Below are positions 55,076-64,000 of a DNA stretch of 64,000 nt, piece after piece. Where the stretch lies: positions 321,001-385,000 of the forward strand of contig CAJHNH020001112.1 in NCBI GenBank assembly GCA_905116865.2. The letters are read 5' to 3'. The first letter of the stretch is position 1; every line of letters begins with the position of its first letter. The stretch comes from Candidula unifasciata. Its lineage: Eukaryota > Mollusca > Gastropoda > Stylommatophora > Geomitridae. The position numbers and the translations under genes were made by a program. The notes beneath the pieces were generated by a model, which saw nothing but the letters and a program-made list of their open reading frames with translations, did not search any database and was not told the DNA's origin.

Positions 55076-56366
55076 TATTATGATTATGTTTCAGGTTTAA
55101 ATTAAAATGTATACGAAATTATTTTAACGAAAACGGTGTTCATGAGTTCATTAATAGTGAGTACATATGAATAAAACTAATAATAGTAATTTAAATTGGT
55201 GTTTGTTTACTATCTCGTAATAATTTTGAGTGGCTATCCTCCGAATAACGGCCACATATTATGGCTACCAAAAACACACCCTGACAGGGCCTCATTAGGA
55301 TTAGGTCGTGTGTTGTAAACATTCAAAAACTTAAACTCGAAAATAATGAGGAACTAAAAAAAAAAGGGAAAATGACGAAATTGACTACTTGATAATTGAG
55401 GCCTTTATATCTGAAAATAGTGGCACAGAAGTTGCAAAAAAATAGTGCCCCAAAATCGGCTGTCCTCCGAATAACGGTCCTAAATTATAGAGGCCGAAAA
55501 TATACCCTACAGGGCCTCAGTCCCATGTCAGTTGCCGACTTCTGGGGACTATACCGCCACCGCCAAATTGCTGACTTCCGGGGACTATATTGCTGCCGAG
55601 AGTATCTCCCACGCTGGTAGCTGCTCGCGTGAGTCCCAGCCATCTAGTTTAACCCTAATTCGTGCCGCGCATAGCATGGGTGATACTCTCGGCGATGGCG
55701 GAAGTTGCAGGAAGTCCGCAATTGACATGTGACCGAGGCCCTGTTAGGGTATATTTTCAACCTCTATAATTTATAACCGTTATTTGGATAGCCCGAAAAT
55801 CTGCTCTTTGTGGCTGTGGCACCATTGAAACTCGGCTAAATATGATCGGTGCCGCAGTGGTAACATAGTTTCCACTGCTGAGAGTATCTCGCGCGGATAG
55901 GGGGCTAAACTAGATGGCTGGGACTCACGAGCAAATAAATTTGAGGAAGTTTCAGGAGATGCGGTAGCTGCTGCTCGTGAGTCCCAGCCATCTAGTATAG
56001 CCCCCTATCCGCGGTGCAGGGAATATGCTCCATGGTGAGTTTAATCGGTAGAACTCTAACGCTAACCTGCGTGGGATCTCCCCGCCATGTTGCTATTATC
56101 GTGTGTATTGTTGCATTTCTCAAAATTTTCAACAGACAGTAATCCTAGTTTTGCCGCGGTGTGTTCTTTGATGGAAGTGCCCAATTTACATGTGATTGAG
56201 GCCCTGTCAGGGTGTGTTTTTGGCCGCCATAATATGTGGTCGTTTTCTGGAGGGTAGTCATCTTAGTCGGGTTTTTACCTTTTGTATGTGGAACGCAGCA
56301 GTTTGCAGTGCTGGCATATTTTTTAAAATTCTGTAGACTTTAGGCATCATGTTTTCAGTGCTTCTC
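55076..56366 (+). repeat. Tandem duplication, copy 2 (about 1,291 bp)
   Basis: Second copy of 53739-55074, containing the second FB-1 MITE (55458-55793) and the second 1-kb foldback element. It continues into unique sequence at CTGTTAGTGATGAG (56366), where copy 1 stops at the N. Confidence 0.95.
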
Positions 56367-56619
56367 TGTTAGTGATGAGTATCGGTACCTTTTGTTTTAG
56401 ACGCACTGGTGTATTGCACCATGAGTTGTTTTCTGGGGGGAAAACCTGGTAAAGATAAACTTTGTGTTAAAACATACAAACATACCATTTCTTCCCATCA
56501 GTCAGTGCCTGGCAATAATATAAATAGTAGAAGGGCCTTTTCTTCTTTAGAAACTAAAAAGGTGCTGATACTTACACCATATTGTTTTCAGAAAAGACGC
56601 CTATACTCATTATGAATTA

Positions 56620-57190
56620 CAAATTGTTTTTTTTCAAAAGGCACTGGTCCCCTCCCCAAAAAAGGCTTGTTTTGTGCACTGTTGACTCTTGTTGTGCACA
56701 CATTGAGGAGCACTGGCGACAGTGGTGATTCCTGGGGCAGACCCATTAGGACGCATTGATGTTTCAGTGCCCATGCACCACATTGCAGCGACACTGTTCA
56801 TTCTAATAGCACTGCTATGATCCAGTCGACCCATTTTGTTTCCAAATGCACATGCAACCGCAATCTAATGAACATGTTGTATGGGACTCTGTTGAACCGC
56901 ATCTTCTAAATCAAAAGCAGCTGCAGCTGTTTCCATTCCCTCATGGAAACCCTCATATGTTGTAGGCATATACTGCAGCATTGCACCATGTATCTCTCCC
57001 TGCCCTGGTCGGTAACTACCTAGTATAGTGGGGAATAGAACACCTGACTGCAGTGTTTGGATCAATGTTCTAGCCACAATTTTTTTCCTAGAGTTCTGGA
57101 GTGTGATAATTCTGTAGCCATTTATTCTGGCATGGTCTTTCCCTGGCTTAGGAAGGGGATCTGAGGTATCTATAGAACTGGTCATTAGGG
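56620..57190 (-). pseudogene. RT fragment (Jockey/I-like), antisense in intron 1
   Basis: The minus strand encodes LPKPGKDHARINGYRIITLQ, IVARTLIQTL, LGSYRPGQGE, ETAAAAFDLEDA and, after a shift, ECPNGLPQESPLSPVLLN-type text (MGLPQESPLSPVLLNVCT). These are RT motifs of non-LTR retrotransposons; the FADD box is not included. It is broken by stops and truncated at both ends. Confidence 0.75.
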
Positions 57191-57295
57191 ATAATGCTGG
57201 TTTTCATTGAACTGTTCAGTGTTTGGATATCCCCATGTGGGTTCCTGGGCAATTTTGTGAGAAACGAAGAATAGACGCATTACCTCCCAACAGGC

Positions 57296-57495
57296 ATGTC
57301 AACTAGGAGTCAACTAATTAGGGGCTTCTTTCGAAGTCAGGGTGCATCCGCCCGAGCGGCAAGAAACAACCAACTGCACACAAATGTCAGTAAAAGGGAT
57401 GTAAATGCAAAACTCGGGCCCTGGCACAAAGTCCAATTGGACGAGCAACCAAGACTTTTCGTCGTGGCTTACAGTTGGTGAACATAGAAGAATAT
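57296..57495 (+). repeat. GAA-1 repeat in intron 1
   Basis: AGTCAACTAATTAGGGGCTT ... GGTGCATCCGCCCGAGCGGC ... GGACGAGCAACCAAGACTTT ... TACAGTTGGTGAACATAGAAGAAT: the full unit order with a minimal GAA tail. 57500-57735 is plain intron. Confidence 0.75.
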
Positions 57496-57735
57496 CCTGG
57501 ATAGCTCATCCATAACTGTTACCTCAAGGCTTTTGAAGTCACTGAATCTAATGCTGTCAGGCCCTGCAACTGTGTCAGGACAGGGCTTCGCTGTTGCTCT
57601 GATGCATTCAGTCCAGATGTAATTGACGCTTACAGAGGGTATATAGATTATTTTTTTACAAACTGAAAAAAATATTGTTATATTAATTTAATGTATTTTA
57701 ATATAATTATGTGTTTGTATCTTGGCCACCCTCAG

Positions 57736-57828
57736 AGGAAACCATTAGCACCCCAAGGTAATGTTAGCCGATTACCAGTGCCAGGATCACGGATGATGAA
57801 GAGGGCACGCAGTCCAGATGATAATGAG
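57736..57828 (+). CDS. KIFC1: KIFC1-like kinesin-14, N-terminal tail exon
   Basis: This 31-codon exon lies between acceptor ccctcag and donor gttagt, phase 0 at both ends. It reads RKPLAPQGNVSRLPVPGSRM followed by MKRARSPDDNE. The order of a KRPL/RKPL block, a small-residue LPxxGSR block and a basic cluster resembles the N-terminus of vertebrate KIFC1 (HSET), where the tail holds nuclear-import signals and a second microtubule-binding site. KIFC1 is a minus-end-directed kinesin that cross-links and focuses spindle microtubules. The basic run MMKRAR is a plausible import signal, and SP is a possible CDK site. The sequence is weak alone but convincing with the downstream exons. Confidence 0.8.
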
Positions 57829-59499
57829 GTTAGTAGTTTCTTGTCACTTCTTGTTTCTAGACAGAAATAAACATGTGCAGCCTTGAGGTTGTACATACAG
57901 TACCTTAAACAAATTGATGTGTATAGACTGGCACTCATAATGCAGGCCATAACAAAATCTTTTCATGCCCCTTGCCTTGTTTGCCTGTCAACCATAGAAA
58001 GAAGTAAAGAAATAGGAGGATACAGTAGACAACATAAATATTGAAAGCTGTTTCCGTTCCCTACTGGGAATTGAACCGGTCACCTCCAAATGACAACTTC
58101 TTATGCATTTGCCCCCACAGGTGTTAAGCATATTGTTTTATGGTTTACAGTCAGACTGTTTGTGTCTTCTGTTGAACATATTAAAATTAAGCAGACCCCT
58201 TATTGACCAACTTTTGTGACAGAGTTTATTCTTTCCCTAAAATTGAGAAACCCTCTTGGGTTGAGCGGGTGTTTTGGAGAGGGTGGCTGGGGTAACTCCC
58301 ATTGCTGAAACTGAAGACAGTAGCGATCTGCGTGACTTAAGGCAGCCAGGTGCAACAAAGTCAATCCTCTTAAGTAACACCTTTGGATTGATACATAGAT
58401 GGATTATTGCATGGATCATCTTCATTCAGTTGAGATTTTATAAGCCACACATGGTTCGCAGACTTTTCTTCCATTCTGTTCCGTCCTGTGCAATTTTTCA
58501 GTATCATGGATGGAGTCCAGACAAGTACCTTGGGCCTCTCTCGTCGGTGTTTATTTTATGATTTCTTTTGTTCATCTCATTTTCTCAATCCATTTGTTTC
58601 TTTTTAGTGCCTTTTTGGAGATTCTGTGTCCACTTCTTCTCAGGATGTGGCTAATAAATCTTTATTTTTAAAGTCTTATAACCTTTGACACAAGCAGTTG
58701 TCCAGTCTTGAATTAATCCTATTGAATGTTTAACAGTTTCTTTAAGAATTTGTTTCCGAATGCTTGTAATTTTCTTTCCTTCTTTTGAGTGCTTTTCCAA
58801 CTTTCTCTGAGTGTGTTAGAAATGAAATAACATTAGACTTGAAAATGTGTAACTTTATAAGGTTTGTAACTGCTTTACTGTGTGGTTAAACGGGGCTTCC
58901 AGGATTTGTACCTGTGTGATTCTCTTCCTTGTGATGATAATCCTACAGAATGTGATCCTGAAGAGGAAAAATTACAATGGATACCTCAGCCAATGAGTAA
59001 TTCACTTAGAAAGACATTTTGTGCTGTTTTTGGCTTTGGCTAATACATTTGTGTTTGGATAACGAATGCTTTAGTAAATGTGCACGGAAAGATGACACGG
59101 CTGAGCTGTGAGCTGAATTTTCTGTGGAAAAACCTACAGGAAATCATGGTTCCACTAAAAAAAAAAAACAATTTGCAGTTAGCGAATGTTATTCTTGAAA
59201 GAATCATCTTGGTTTATCAAGTTATCACTGTAGACGATAGGTGGATAGATCATTGTATGGACAGTTTATCTTACATGTATAGGCAAGAGTTGGCCTTGAT
59301 AATATTAGGTGCCCTTGTGATTCCAGGGACCTGTTTTTTTTTTTTTGGGGGGGGGGGGAGGTGGACAGAGGGAGGGTGGACCCAATGCCCCCCCCCCCCT
59401 TCCATTTTCTTTTGTGTTTGTTATATTATGAAGCTTGGTGGTCTACTTTTTGTTCGGTTTTTATCTCTCTCAAATAAGCATGTTGTAAAGGTCAATTAT
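57829..59499 (+). other. Intron 2 of the KIFC1-like gene, left part
   Basis: No further exon found. It holds a tRNA-like relic on the minus strand (58050-58090, GACCGGTTCAATTCCCAGTA) and a T/G/C homopolymer cluster at 59334-59399. Confidence 0.6.
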
Positions 59500-59690
59500 T
59501 CAGGGGTGTTTTCTTCAAAGTCAGAATGCATCTGTCTGAGAGTGAAGAACCATCAGTCTGCATACACATAAGCAAGATCTGTAAAGCAGATGTGCACCCA
59601 AACCTCAAGTTCTGAAAGAAGATTAAAGTCTAAAGGTGGACAAACAATGAGAATTTTCCGTAAAAGTTTACACCCAGTGAACGTGGTGAT
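59500..59690 (+). repeat. GAA-1 repeat in intron 2
   Basis: TTCTTCAAAGTCAGAATGCA ... GATCTGTAAAGCAGATGTGC ... CAAGTTCTGAAAGAAGATTA ... GTTTACACCCAGTGAACGTG, the unit in order, with the triplet tail lost. Confidence 0.65.
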
Positions 59691-59809
59691 AATATTAGGT
59701 ATGGTTCCAGGGCCTCTTTGGACTCCCCTTGCACTTCTGTAAGGGCAATCACAAGAGATACTAGGAAGAATTGGTGCTTAATGTTGCATGTTGTCTTATA
59801 ATTTCATAG

Positions 59810-60086
59810 GTGCAAGTGTCTGGAAAGAAAAGCCGTATGGACAGCAATGATAACAATTTGGATGCTGGTCACATGTCGACACGGTCATTATCATCATCAT
59901 CTATAGCAAAAGCATCTGTAAATAAAACAGCAGCAAACAGCAGGTTGAAAAGGGCGGAGTCGTCGTTAAACTTATCCAAGAGGCAAGCAGCTGGAAACAC
60001 AACAAATAGAATCATCAACACGGTTATTGCTCCACGGAACCCCAAACAACAGTCCAGAGTCTTGTCAAGTACTGTGGCTAAACCCA
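59810..60086 (+). CDS. KIFC1: KIFC1-like kinesin-14, Ser/basic-rich tail exon
   Basis: This 277-bp exon lies between acceptor atttcatag and donor gtaagt. It enters in phase 0 and leaves after one base of a Lys codon. The 92 codons begin VQVSGKKSRMDSNDNN and end SSTVAKP. They are rich in Ser, Asn, Lys and Arg and have no predicted globular fold, as expected for the disordered, microtubule-binding tail of kinesin-14 proteins. GKKSR and RLKRAE are further basic clusters. The open frame runs 23 bases past the donor to a stop, so splicing is needed to continue. Assignment rests on splice phase and on the KRPAWDLKG block two exons later. Confidence 0.8.
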
Positions 60087-60234
60087 GTAAGTATCAGTTA
60101 TCTTCATAGATTCGTGTACACTGTATTTCATGAATTATGGATAAAACTAAGAACTGATGAAAGATGGGTAGTGTTATTTCACTTTTTGAGATGAGGCACC
60201 TGGATAAAACTACTTCATACACTTTAGTTCTGGG

Positions 60235-60530
60235 CTATTCTTCTTCTTCTTCTTTACATTCGCCAGCTCAGCAGCAGAAAGTTCTGTTTGTTCATCCACT
60301 TCTGGACTGTAGTTCTTCTTCTTCTTCACATTCACCAGCTGTACACTCTGGTGGAAAGTTTTGGTTGCTCGTCCACTACTGAACTGTAGTTCTGATCCAG
60401 AACCTGAGTTCTGCATGTACATCCGTTTTACGGATCTGACTCAGTTGTTTACAGAGTTGGTTCCTTGCCTCTCAGGCAGATGCACTTCAGCTTCAAAGGA
60501 AGATCCTAGTTAGTCGACTTTCACAACATG
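60235..60530 (-). repeat. GAA-1 repeat, inverted, with a doubled 3' end, in intron 3
   Basis: Two successive 3' ends occur: CTTCTTCTTCTTTACATTCG-CCAGCTC (60240-60266) and CTTCTTCTTCACATTCACCAGCTG (60313-60337). The full body then continues to TTGCCTCTCAGGCAGATGCA (60470) and TAGTTAGTCGACT (60505). The short first unit looks like a truncated second insertion in the tail of the other. Confidence 0.75.
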
Positions 60531-61309
60531 CTTTTGGATAGAAAGTGGGTGTGTTCTTGTTTTCTTCCCAATAGGGCCCTGGAACCCACACGGGGAAGGG
60601 CTGTTGAGCTAGGTTTACTCGGGGGCCAACATTTTTAAGGGAAAAAAAAATGGATCGTGACGGGCTAGAGACCCGAGCCTCCTTATAAAAAGATCATTAA
60701 TACAATACAGCTGGCAATCCGTGGGCCACTTGCTTGGCCTATGTGGAATAGCTATGTTTTAGTTAAACCTATAGTTTTCACACTTGTCTAAGTAGATGTC
60801 CAAAATGTTGTGCTATAAGTTCATTCTCATGAATGGATTGCACATTTGCCTGTCCATGGTCGTGTTTAGGAATTCCCCTGGAAGCAGGCTTTTTAAAAAC
60901 CCAGTATAAAATTAGATTCGCAAAAATTTTCTGAGAAATAAAGGCGGTTGATGTGATATTGACATCGCTCACAGTTCGATCAATTACTTTGTTCCCTCTC
61001 TGGGCTGCTACCTAAAGGTTTACCATCAGGGTTCGTAATGGACCTTGAAACCTAGAAAATTTCAGGAACTGCAAGATCCCTCTCAGGGCTTTGAAAAAAA
61101 CTTGGGATTTGGCTACTTACCTTGTACCATACTATCCTGAGATTTACAAATTCCTCAGTTGGGGTTGCATACCACGGAGGCAGATTCTAGATACCCTATT
61201 TAGCCTCTAAAGAGAAGTAATTTTGGCTTGGTCTTGGCATAGTCGTTTTACTAAAAAAAAAATGCTAGGGGGCATGCTTTGTTTAGAAAAAAAAGTCAAA
61301 GACACATCT

Positions 61310-61331
61310 CCCCCCCCCCCCCCCCCCCCCC
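61310..61331 (+). repeat. Poly(C) tract, 22 bases
   Basis: An uninterrupted C run in intron 3. The rest of 60531-61899 has no recognised feature. Confidence 0.9.
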
Positions 61332-61899
61332 ACCCAAGAGGGTGAGGTTTTGGTTATAATTGTGACTAAGTTTATGTGCACCACATAAAATGGCTTAGCA
61401 TTGCATGCCACCAAGTAGCCCTTAAAAAGGATTTTTGCAATGTTGATGCTATCAAGAGGGACAGACCCAAATACTGTCCCGACCGATGACGAAGCCATCT
61501 ACCGGCCAGCCAATGGGTGATCTGGTCGCCTATGAACTAGGTGACTAGACAAAGAGAAGTCTTAATAAATCTGTGTCCTACAAGTAAGGACTTTAGGGGG
61601 CAGAGAGTCGCTGAGGTCAGTAGACCATAGATGAGCATGATCAGACAGTATAGTCTTCGGATGACTGACCTAATGAATGACTGTTTAGAGATGCGGCTGA
61701 AATGAAGATCTGATAAATAAATCCAAAAATTGTCATAATGGCAGTGTAGGTTGACTGTCAGGGGATCTTTTACTAACTGCAGGAATATTTACATGGTAAG
61801 GACCTAATCTTTTCCATGGTGCAACTCTCTTACTACTGTCTGAAAACACTTGAGAACAGTTATTTTCTAAACTGCCAGCTGCTGGAAAAGAACCCTGGT

Positions 61900-62100
61900 C
61901 TTCTTTGCGTTCACTGGCTATAAACTCTGGTGGAAAGTTCTGGCTGTGTGTCTTATTCCAGAACTTGAGTGTTGTGCACATCCTGTTTCACAGATCTGAT
62001 TTAATTACATGCAGATTGTTGGTTCCTTGCCTCTCAGGCAGATGCAATCTGACTTCAAAAGAAGCCCCCAGTTAGTCAACTCTTACTACGTGCTTGTGAG
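61900..62100 (-). repeat. GAA-1 repeat, inverted, in intron 3
   Basis: TATAAACTCTGGTGGAAAGT ... CTTATTCCAGAACTTGAGTG ... CTGTTTCACAGATCTGATTT ... TTGCCTCTCAGGCAGATGCA ... CCCAGTTAGTCAACTC, closely similar to 60345-60510. Confidence 0.75.
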
Positions 62101-62171
62101 GAGCGGTGGGTCAATTCATGAGTCAGTGACGGGCCGTGGCTGGCGTCATCGGGTCGGGCTTCTTGCTTTAA

Positions 62172-62300
62172 CACAGTGGTTCTCAAACCTCGACAGTGGC
62201 GGGAAAGACTATTTAAATTTTAACGTATTTACGTGCCTTCTTCAATAATTTCACAATTTTTAGCCACTTGATTATTGCCGGATTCCCCTGATATACGCCC
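62172..62300. mobile_element. Possible hAT-type MITE in intron 3
   Basis: The left end CAGTGGTTCTCAAACCTCG is a Charlie-like hAT terminus, and CCACTTTGAGAATA at 62309-62322 looks like a decayed opposite end. No clear 8-bp duplication. Confidence 0.4.
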
Positions 62301-62511
62301 TGGCACCCACTTTGAGAATAAACGCATCGTTGCACCTAGTGACGTCAGCAACGGTTTCAGCTAGCCCTATTCTTGTCAATGGGGCCGCGGTCTACACGGG
62401 GAGAGCCGTCAACATGAATTGCATCGTGTCCACTAGCCTGTAAGTCACAGAGCCGCCATGAATGTCGTGTCCATGTTTAAGTGATGATAAAGGTTTGGTG
62501 ACTATTTTCAG

Positions 62512-62586
62512 AACCCTCTGGAGCTTTAGCTGCAAAAACTACATCTCTAAATAACAGTGCTCTGAACTCAACGGTTACAAGCACAG
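62512..62586 (+). CDS. KIFC1: KIFC1-like kinesin-14, short linker exon
   Basis: This 75-bp exon lies between acceptor attttcag and donor gtaaga. The two first bases complete the Lys codon begun in the previous exon, 24 codons follow (PSGALAAKTTSLNNSALNST then VTST), and the last base opens a Gly codon completed in the next exon. Phase 1 at entry and exit fits both neighbours exactly. The sequence is low-complexity Ala/Ser/Thr/Asn, typical of the spacer before the coiled coil in KIFC1 proteins. There is no independent homology; the splice sites and phase carry the call. Confidence 0.75.
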
Positions 62587-62749
62587 GTAAGATATAATCT
62601 TAAAGCAGATTTAAATTTAATTATTATACTGCTGGCACCTTTGTCTTTTCAGATGATGGTAGAAAAACTGCCATTTCTGTTTGTATTGACCACTTTTGTT
62701 GTCTAGCAGGTGGGTCTCTGAGTCTGAAGATTTAGGGCCACGCCAGCTT

Positions 62750-62870
62750 AGATTGTAGTTTTGCCCCTGGCATTTAAAAAAAATCCACAGCCTTACAGAA
62801 AACTTAAACCTGGGTCTCCCCATGAAAGCCTAGCACTCTTGACCGTTCAGTCAGCCGCTGCAGCTTCCTT
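62750..62870 (-). mobile_element. tRNA-like SINE relic in intron 4
   Basis: The minus strand reads GCTGCAGCGGCTGACTGAAC ... GGAGACCCAGGTTTAAGTTT, with A- and B-box-like parts, then an A-rich stretch. The remainder of intron 4 (62871-63509) has only a G10 run at 63341. Confidence 0.4.
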
Positions 62871-63509
62871 GATGTTATAATATTGTGTAATATTACGGCA
62901 TATGAATCACAGCTTATGGCGATGGTGAGTCTGACTAGTGACACTACTTGAGTTAAGGAGTCACTAACAATAGATGTGGCATTTCAGGACCATTGATGCC
63001 ATTTTATGTTTTTGTTCTTGTGAAACACTCAGCTCTAAACATGTCTGCATTATTTTCTCCTTTGTTTTTATTCCCCTCCTGATCGTGCCCTCCCAGTCAA
63101 CAATTATTGCATCTCAGTACTTAAATCATTCATAACTGCTGTGACCTGGTAGGAGTAAAGCTGCCTCAGACTCCTAATTGAAATAATGTTCAACATCTGC
63201 TGATTTGGTTACAAAGATTGCCTTTAGTTGCTAGGAAAATTCTTGTGTGCCCACAACTTGATCAGGGGCCTGAATGTTCCGGCAAATTCAAGAGCTGTGC
63301 TGATGGTAGAGCTAGAGGCTAAAGAAAGAAGACCCTTGGAAGGGGGGGGGGGTAACTAAGCGCCCCTTGCAGTAGTTGGTCAATGAGATGATTGGGTTGC
63401 AAGTTGGTCAGGCATATTTTAACCCACTCTGTCCAGAACTTCCTTAATGTTAAACCTGAGTTACTTCTTCTATAAATCCATATTACATTGACATATTTGT
63501 TTGTTCAAG

Positions 63510-63607
63510 GTGTCTCCAAAAAACGGCCAGCATGGGACCTCAAGGGGCGGATCCAGGATATGGAAGCTCATCTGCAGCAGCAAGTAAAGGATAAAACTAG
63601 TTTACAG
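63510..63607 (+). CDS. KIFC1: KIFC1-like kinesin-14, exon with KRPAWDLKG block and coiled-coil start
   Basis: The exon lies between acceptor tttgttcaag and donor gtaact and leaves in phase 0. It encodes G-VSKKRPAWDLKGRIQDMEAH and then LQQQVKDKTSLQ. The block KKRPAWDLKG is the diagnostic junction between tail and stalk in KIFC1/HSET proteins (human: KRPAWDLKGQL), and the residues after it begin the heptad pattern of the dimerising coiled coil. This exon identifies the gene. With the upstream exons it gives about 184 residues, all before the motor. The rest of the stalk and the ATPase motor should lie past 64000. The next intron holds a LINE-E fragment 15-30 bp after the donor. Confidence 0.92.
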
Positions 63608-63621
63608 GTAACTTGTTTTTG

Positions 63622-63870
63622 TTAGATATGCTGTTGTCATCATTTTTCGGCCATGTTATGAGAAGATGGACAATAGAACATGTTGTGACCACTGGAAAGA
63701 TCTGTGGAAGGAGGGATAGAGGAAGACAACGAGAGAAGATGCTTGAGGGTCTTGTTGCATGGCATGGAGGAGTGTCAGCACACGAGCTGATACATGCTGC
63801 AGGAGATCGCAGATTATGGAGAGGCATGATCGCCCATGCCATTCGGCATGATGATGTTGCTTATTGCTGC
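63622..63870 (+). pseudogene. LINE-E 3' end just after KIFC1 exon 4
   Basis: An open frame with SSFFGHVMRRWTIEHVVTTG, KICGRRDRGRQREKMLEGLV and HGGVSAHELIHAAGDRRLWR, the end of LINE-E (compare 48095-48280). It starts about 15-30 bases beyond the exon 4 donor in a different frame from the exon, so it is an intronic insertion and not part of the kinesin. Confidence 0.8.
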
Positions 63871-64000
63871 ATATTTAAAACCAGACTCATGCAGTTTAAA
63901 TGAGACATTTAGGGTTTTTTTTCTTTCTTGCACTTAGATTATGTCAGTGGCTGTTTTCTTTCCCTGTCAACTTCTTTTCAGTATTAGATACTTTTTTGCT

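Noticed and set aside
56409..56615. Possible KIFC1 first exon with ATGAGTTGTTTTCTGGGG
   Set aside because: The donor-like GTAAAG at 56451 gives the wrong phase for the exon at 57736, and no promoter signal lies upstream.
59080..59571. 163-codon frame in intron 2
   Set aside because: It runs through T, G and C homopolymers, has no homology that I recognise and lies between two well-phased kinesin exons.

Overview
This is a eukaryotic, probably molluscan, genomic window. Gastropod is my best guess, because of the mix of short-ORF LINEs, tRNA-derived SINEs, foldback elements and minisatellites, but nothing here proves it. About the first 53 kb is a transposon and satellite graveyard, and the last 10.8 kb holds the 5' half of one host gene. 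Names such as LINE-A, SINE-1 or GAA-1 are local labels for families that recur in this window.

The host gene lies on the + strand. It is a KIFC1/ncd-type kinesin-14: four exons (57736-57828, 59810-60086, 62512-62586, 63510-63607) join in compatible phase and end in the conserved KRPAWDLKG block just before the coiled coil. The stalk and motor lie beyond the right edge. A candidate first exon (ATG GAG GAG, 53262-53270) sits below two CCAAT boxes 32 bp apart and a TTCAAA (CHR-like) element. That is the layout of G2/M promoters, which fits a mitotic kinesin.

The introns of this gene are full of repeats. Intron 1 carries a 1.3 kb near-identical tandem duplication whose two copies meet at a single N (55075), so it may be an assembly artefact. 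It also carries an antisense RT fragment.

Layout of the rest. 0-3.6 kb: GAA-tailed repeat, 18-bp and about 60-bp minisatellites, old LINE pieces and a candidate solo LTR. 3.66-6.86 kb: LINE-B, full length, with one intact 987-codon ORF and a perfect 13-bp target-site duplication; it is the youngest-looking mobile element. 7.5-9.9 kb: LINE-C with a SINE-1 inside it, and a LINE-A 3' end. 11.9-14.7 kb: a SINE-2 split by a hAT transposon (8-bp TSD) that carries a decayed BED-finger transposase. 15.2-21.4 kb: two LINE-A copies around a 36-bp minisatellite. 24.7-25.9 kb: a LINE with an RNase H domain nested in a GAA-1 repeat. 26.0-26.8 kb: a 32-bp minisatellite. 27-53 kb: 5'-truncated LINE tails, many SINE-2 copies, a foldback MITE, a 0.94 kb element with long inverted ends, and a 79-bp minisatellite.

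I found no CRISPR array, operon, rRNA gene, confident tRNA gene or convincing new multi-gene system. The most informative points are the nested insertions with exact target-site duplications, the KIFC1 promoter layout, the foldback family, and the N-marked duplication.
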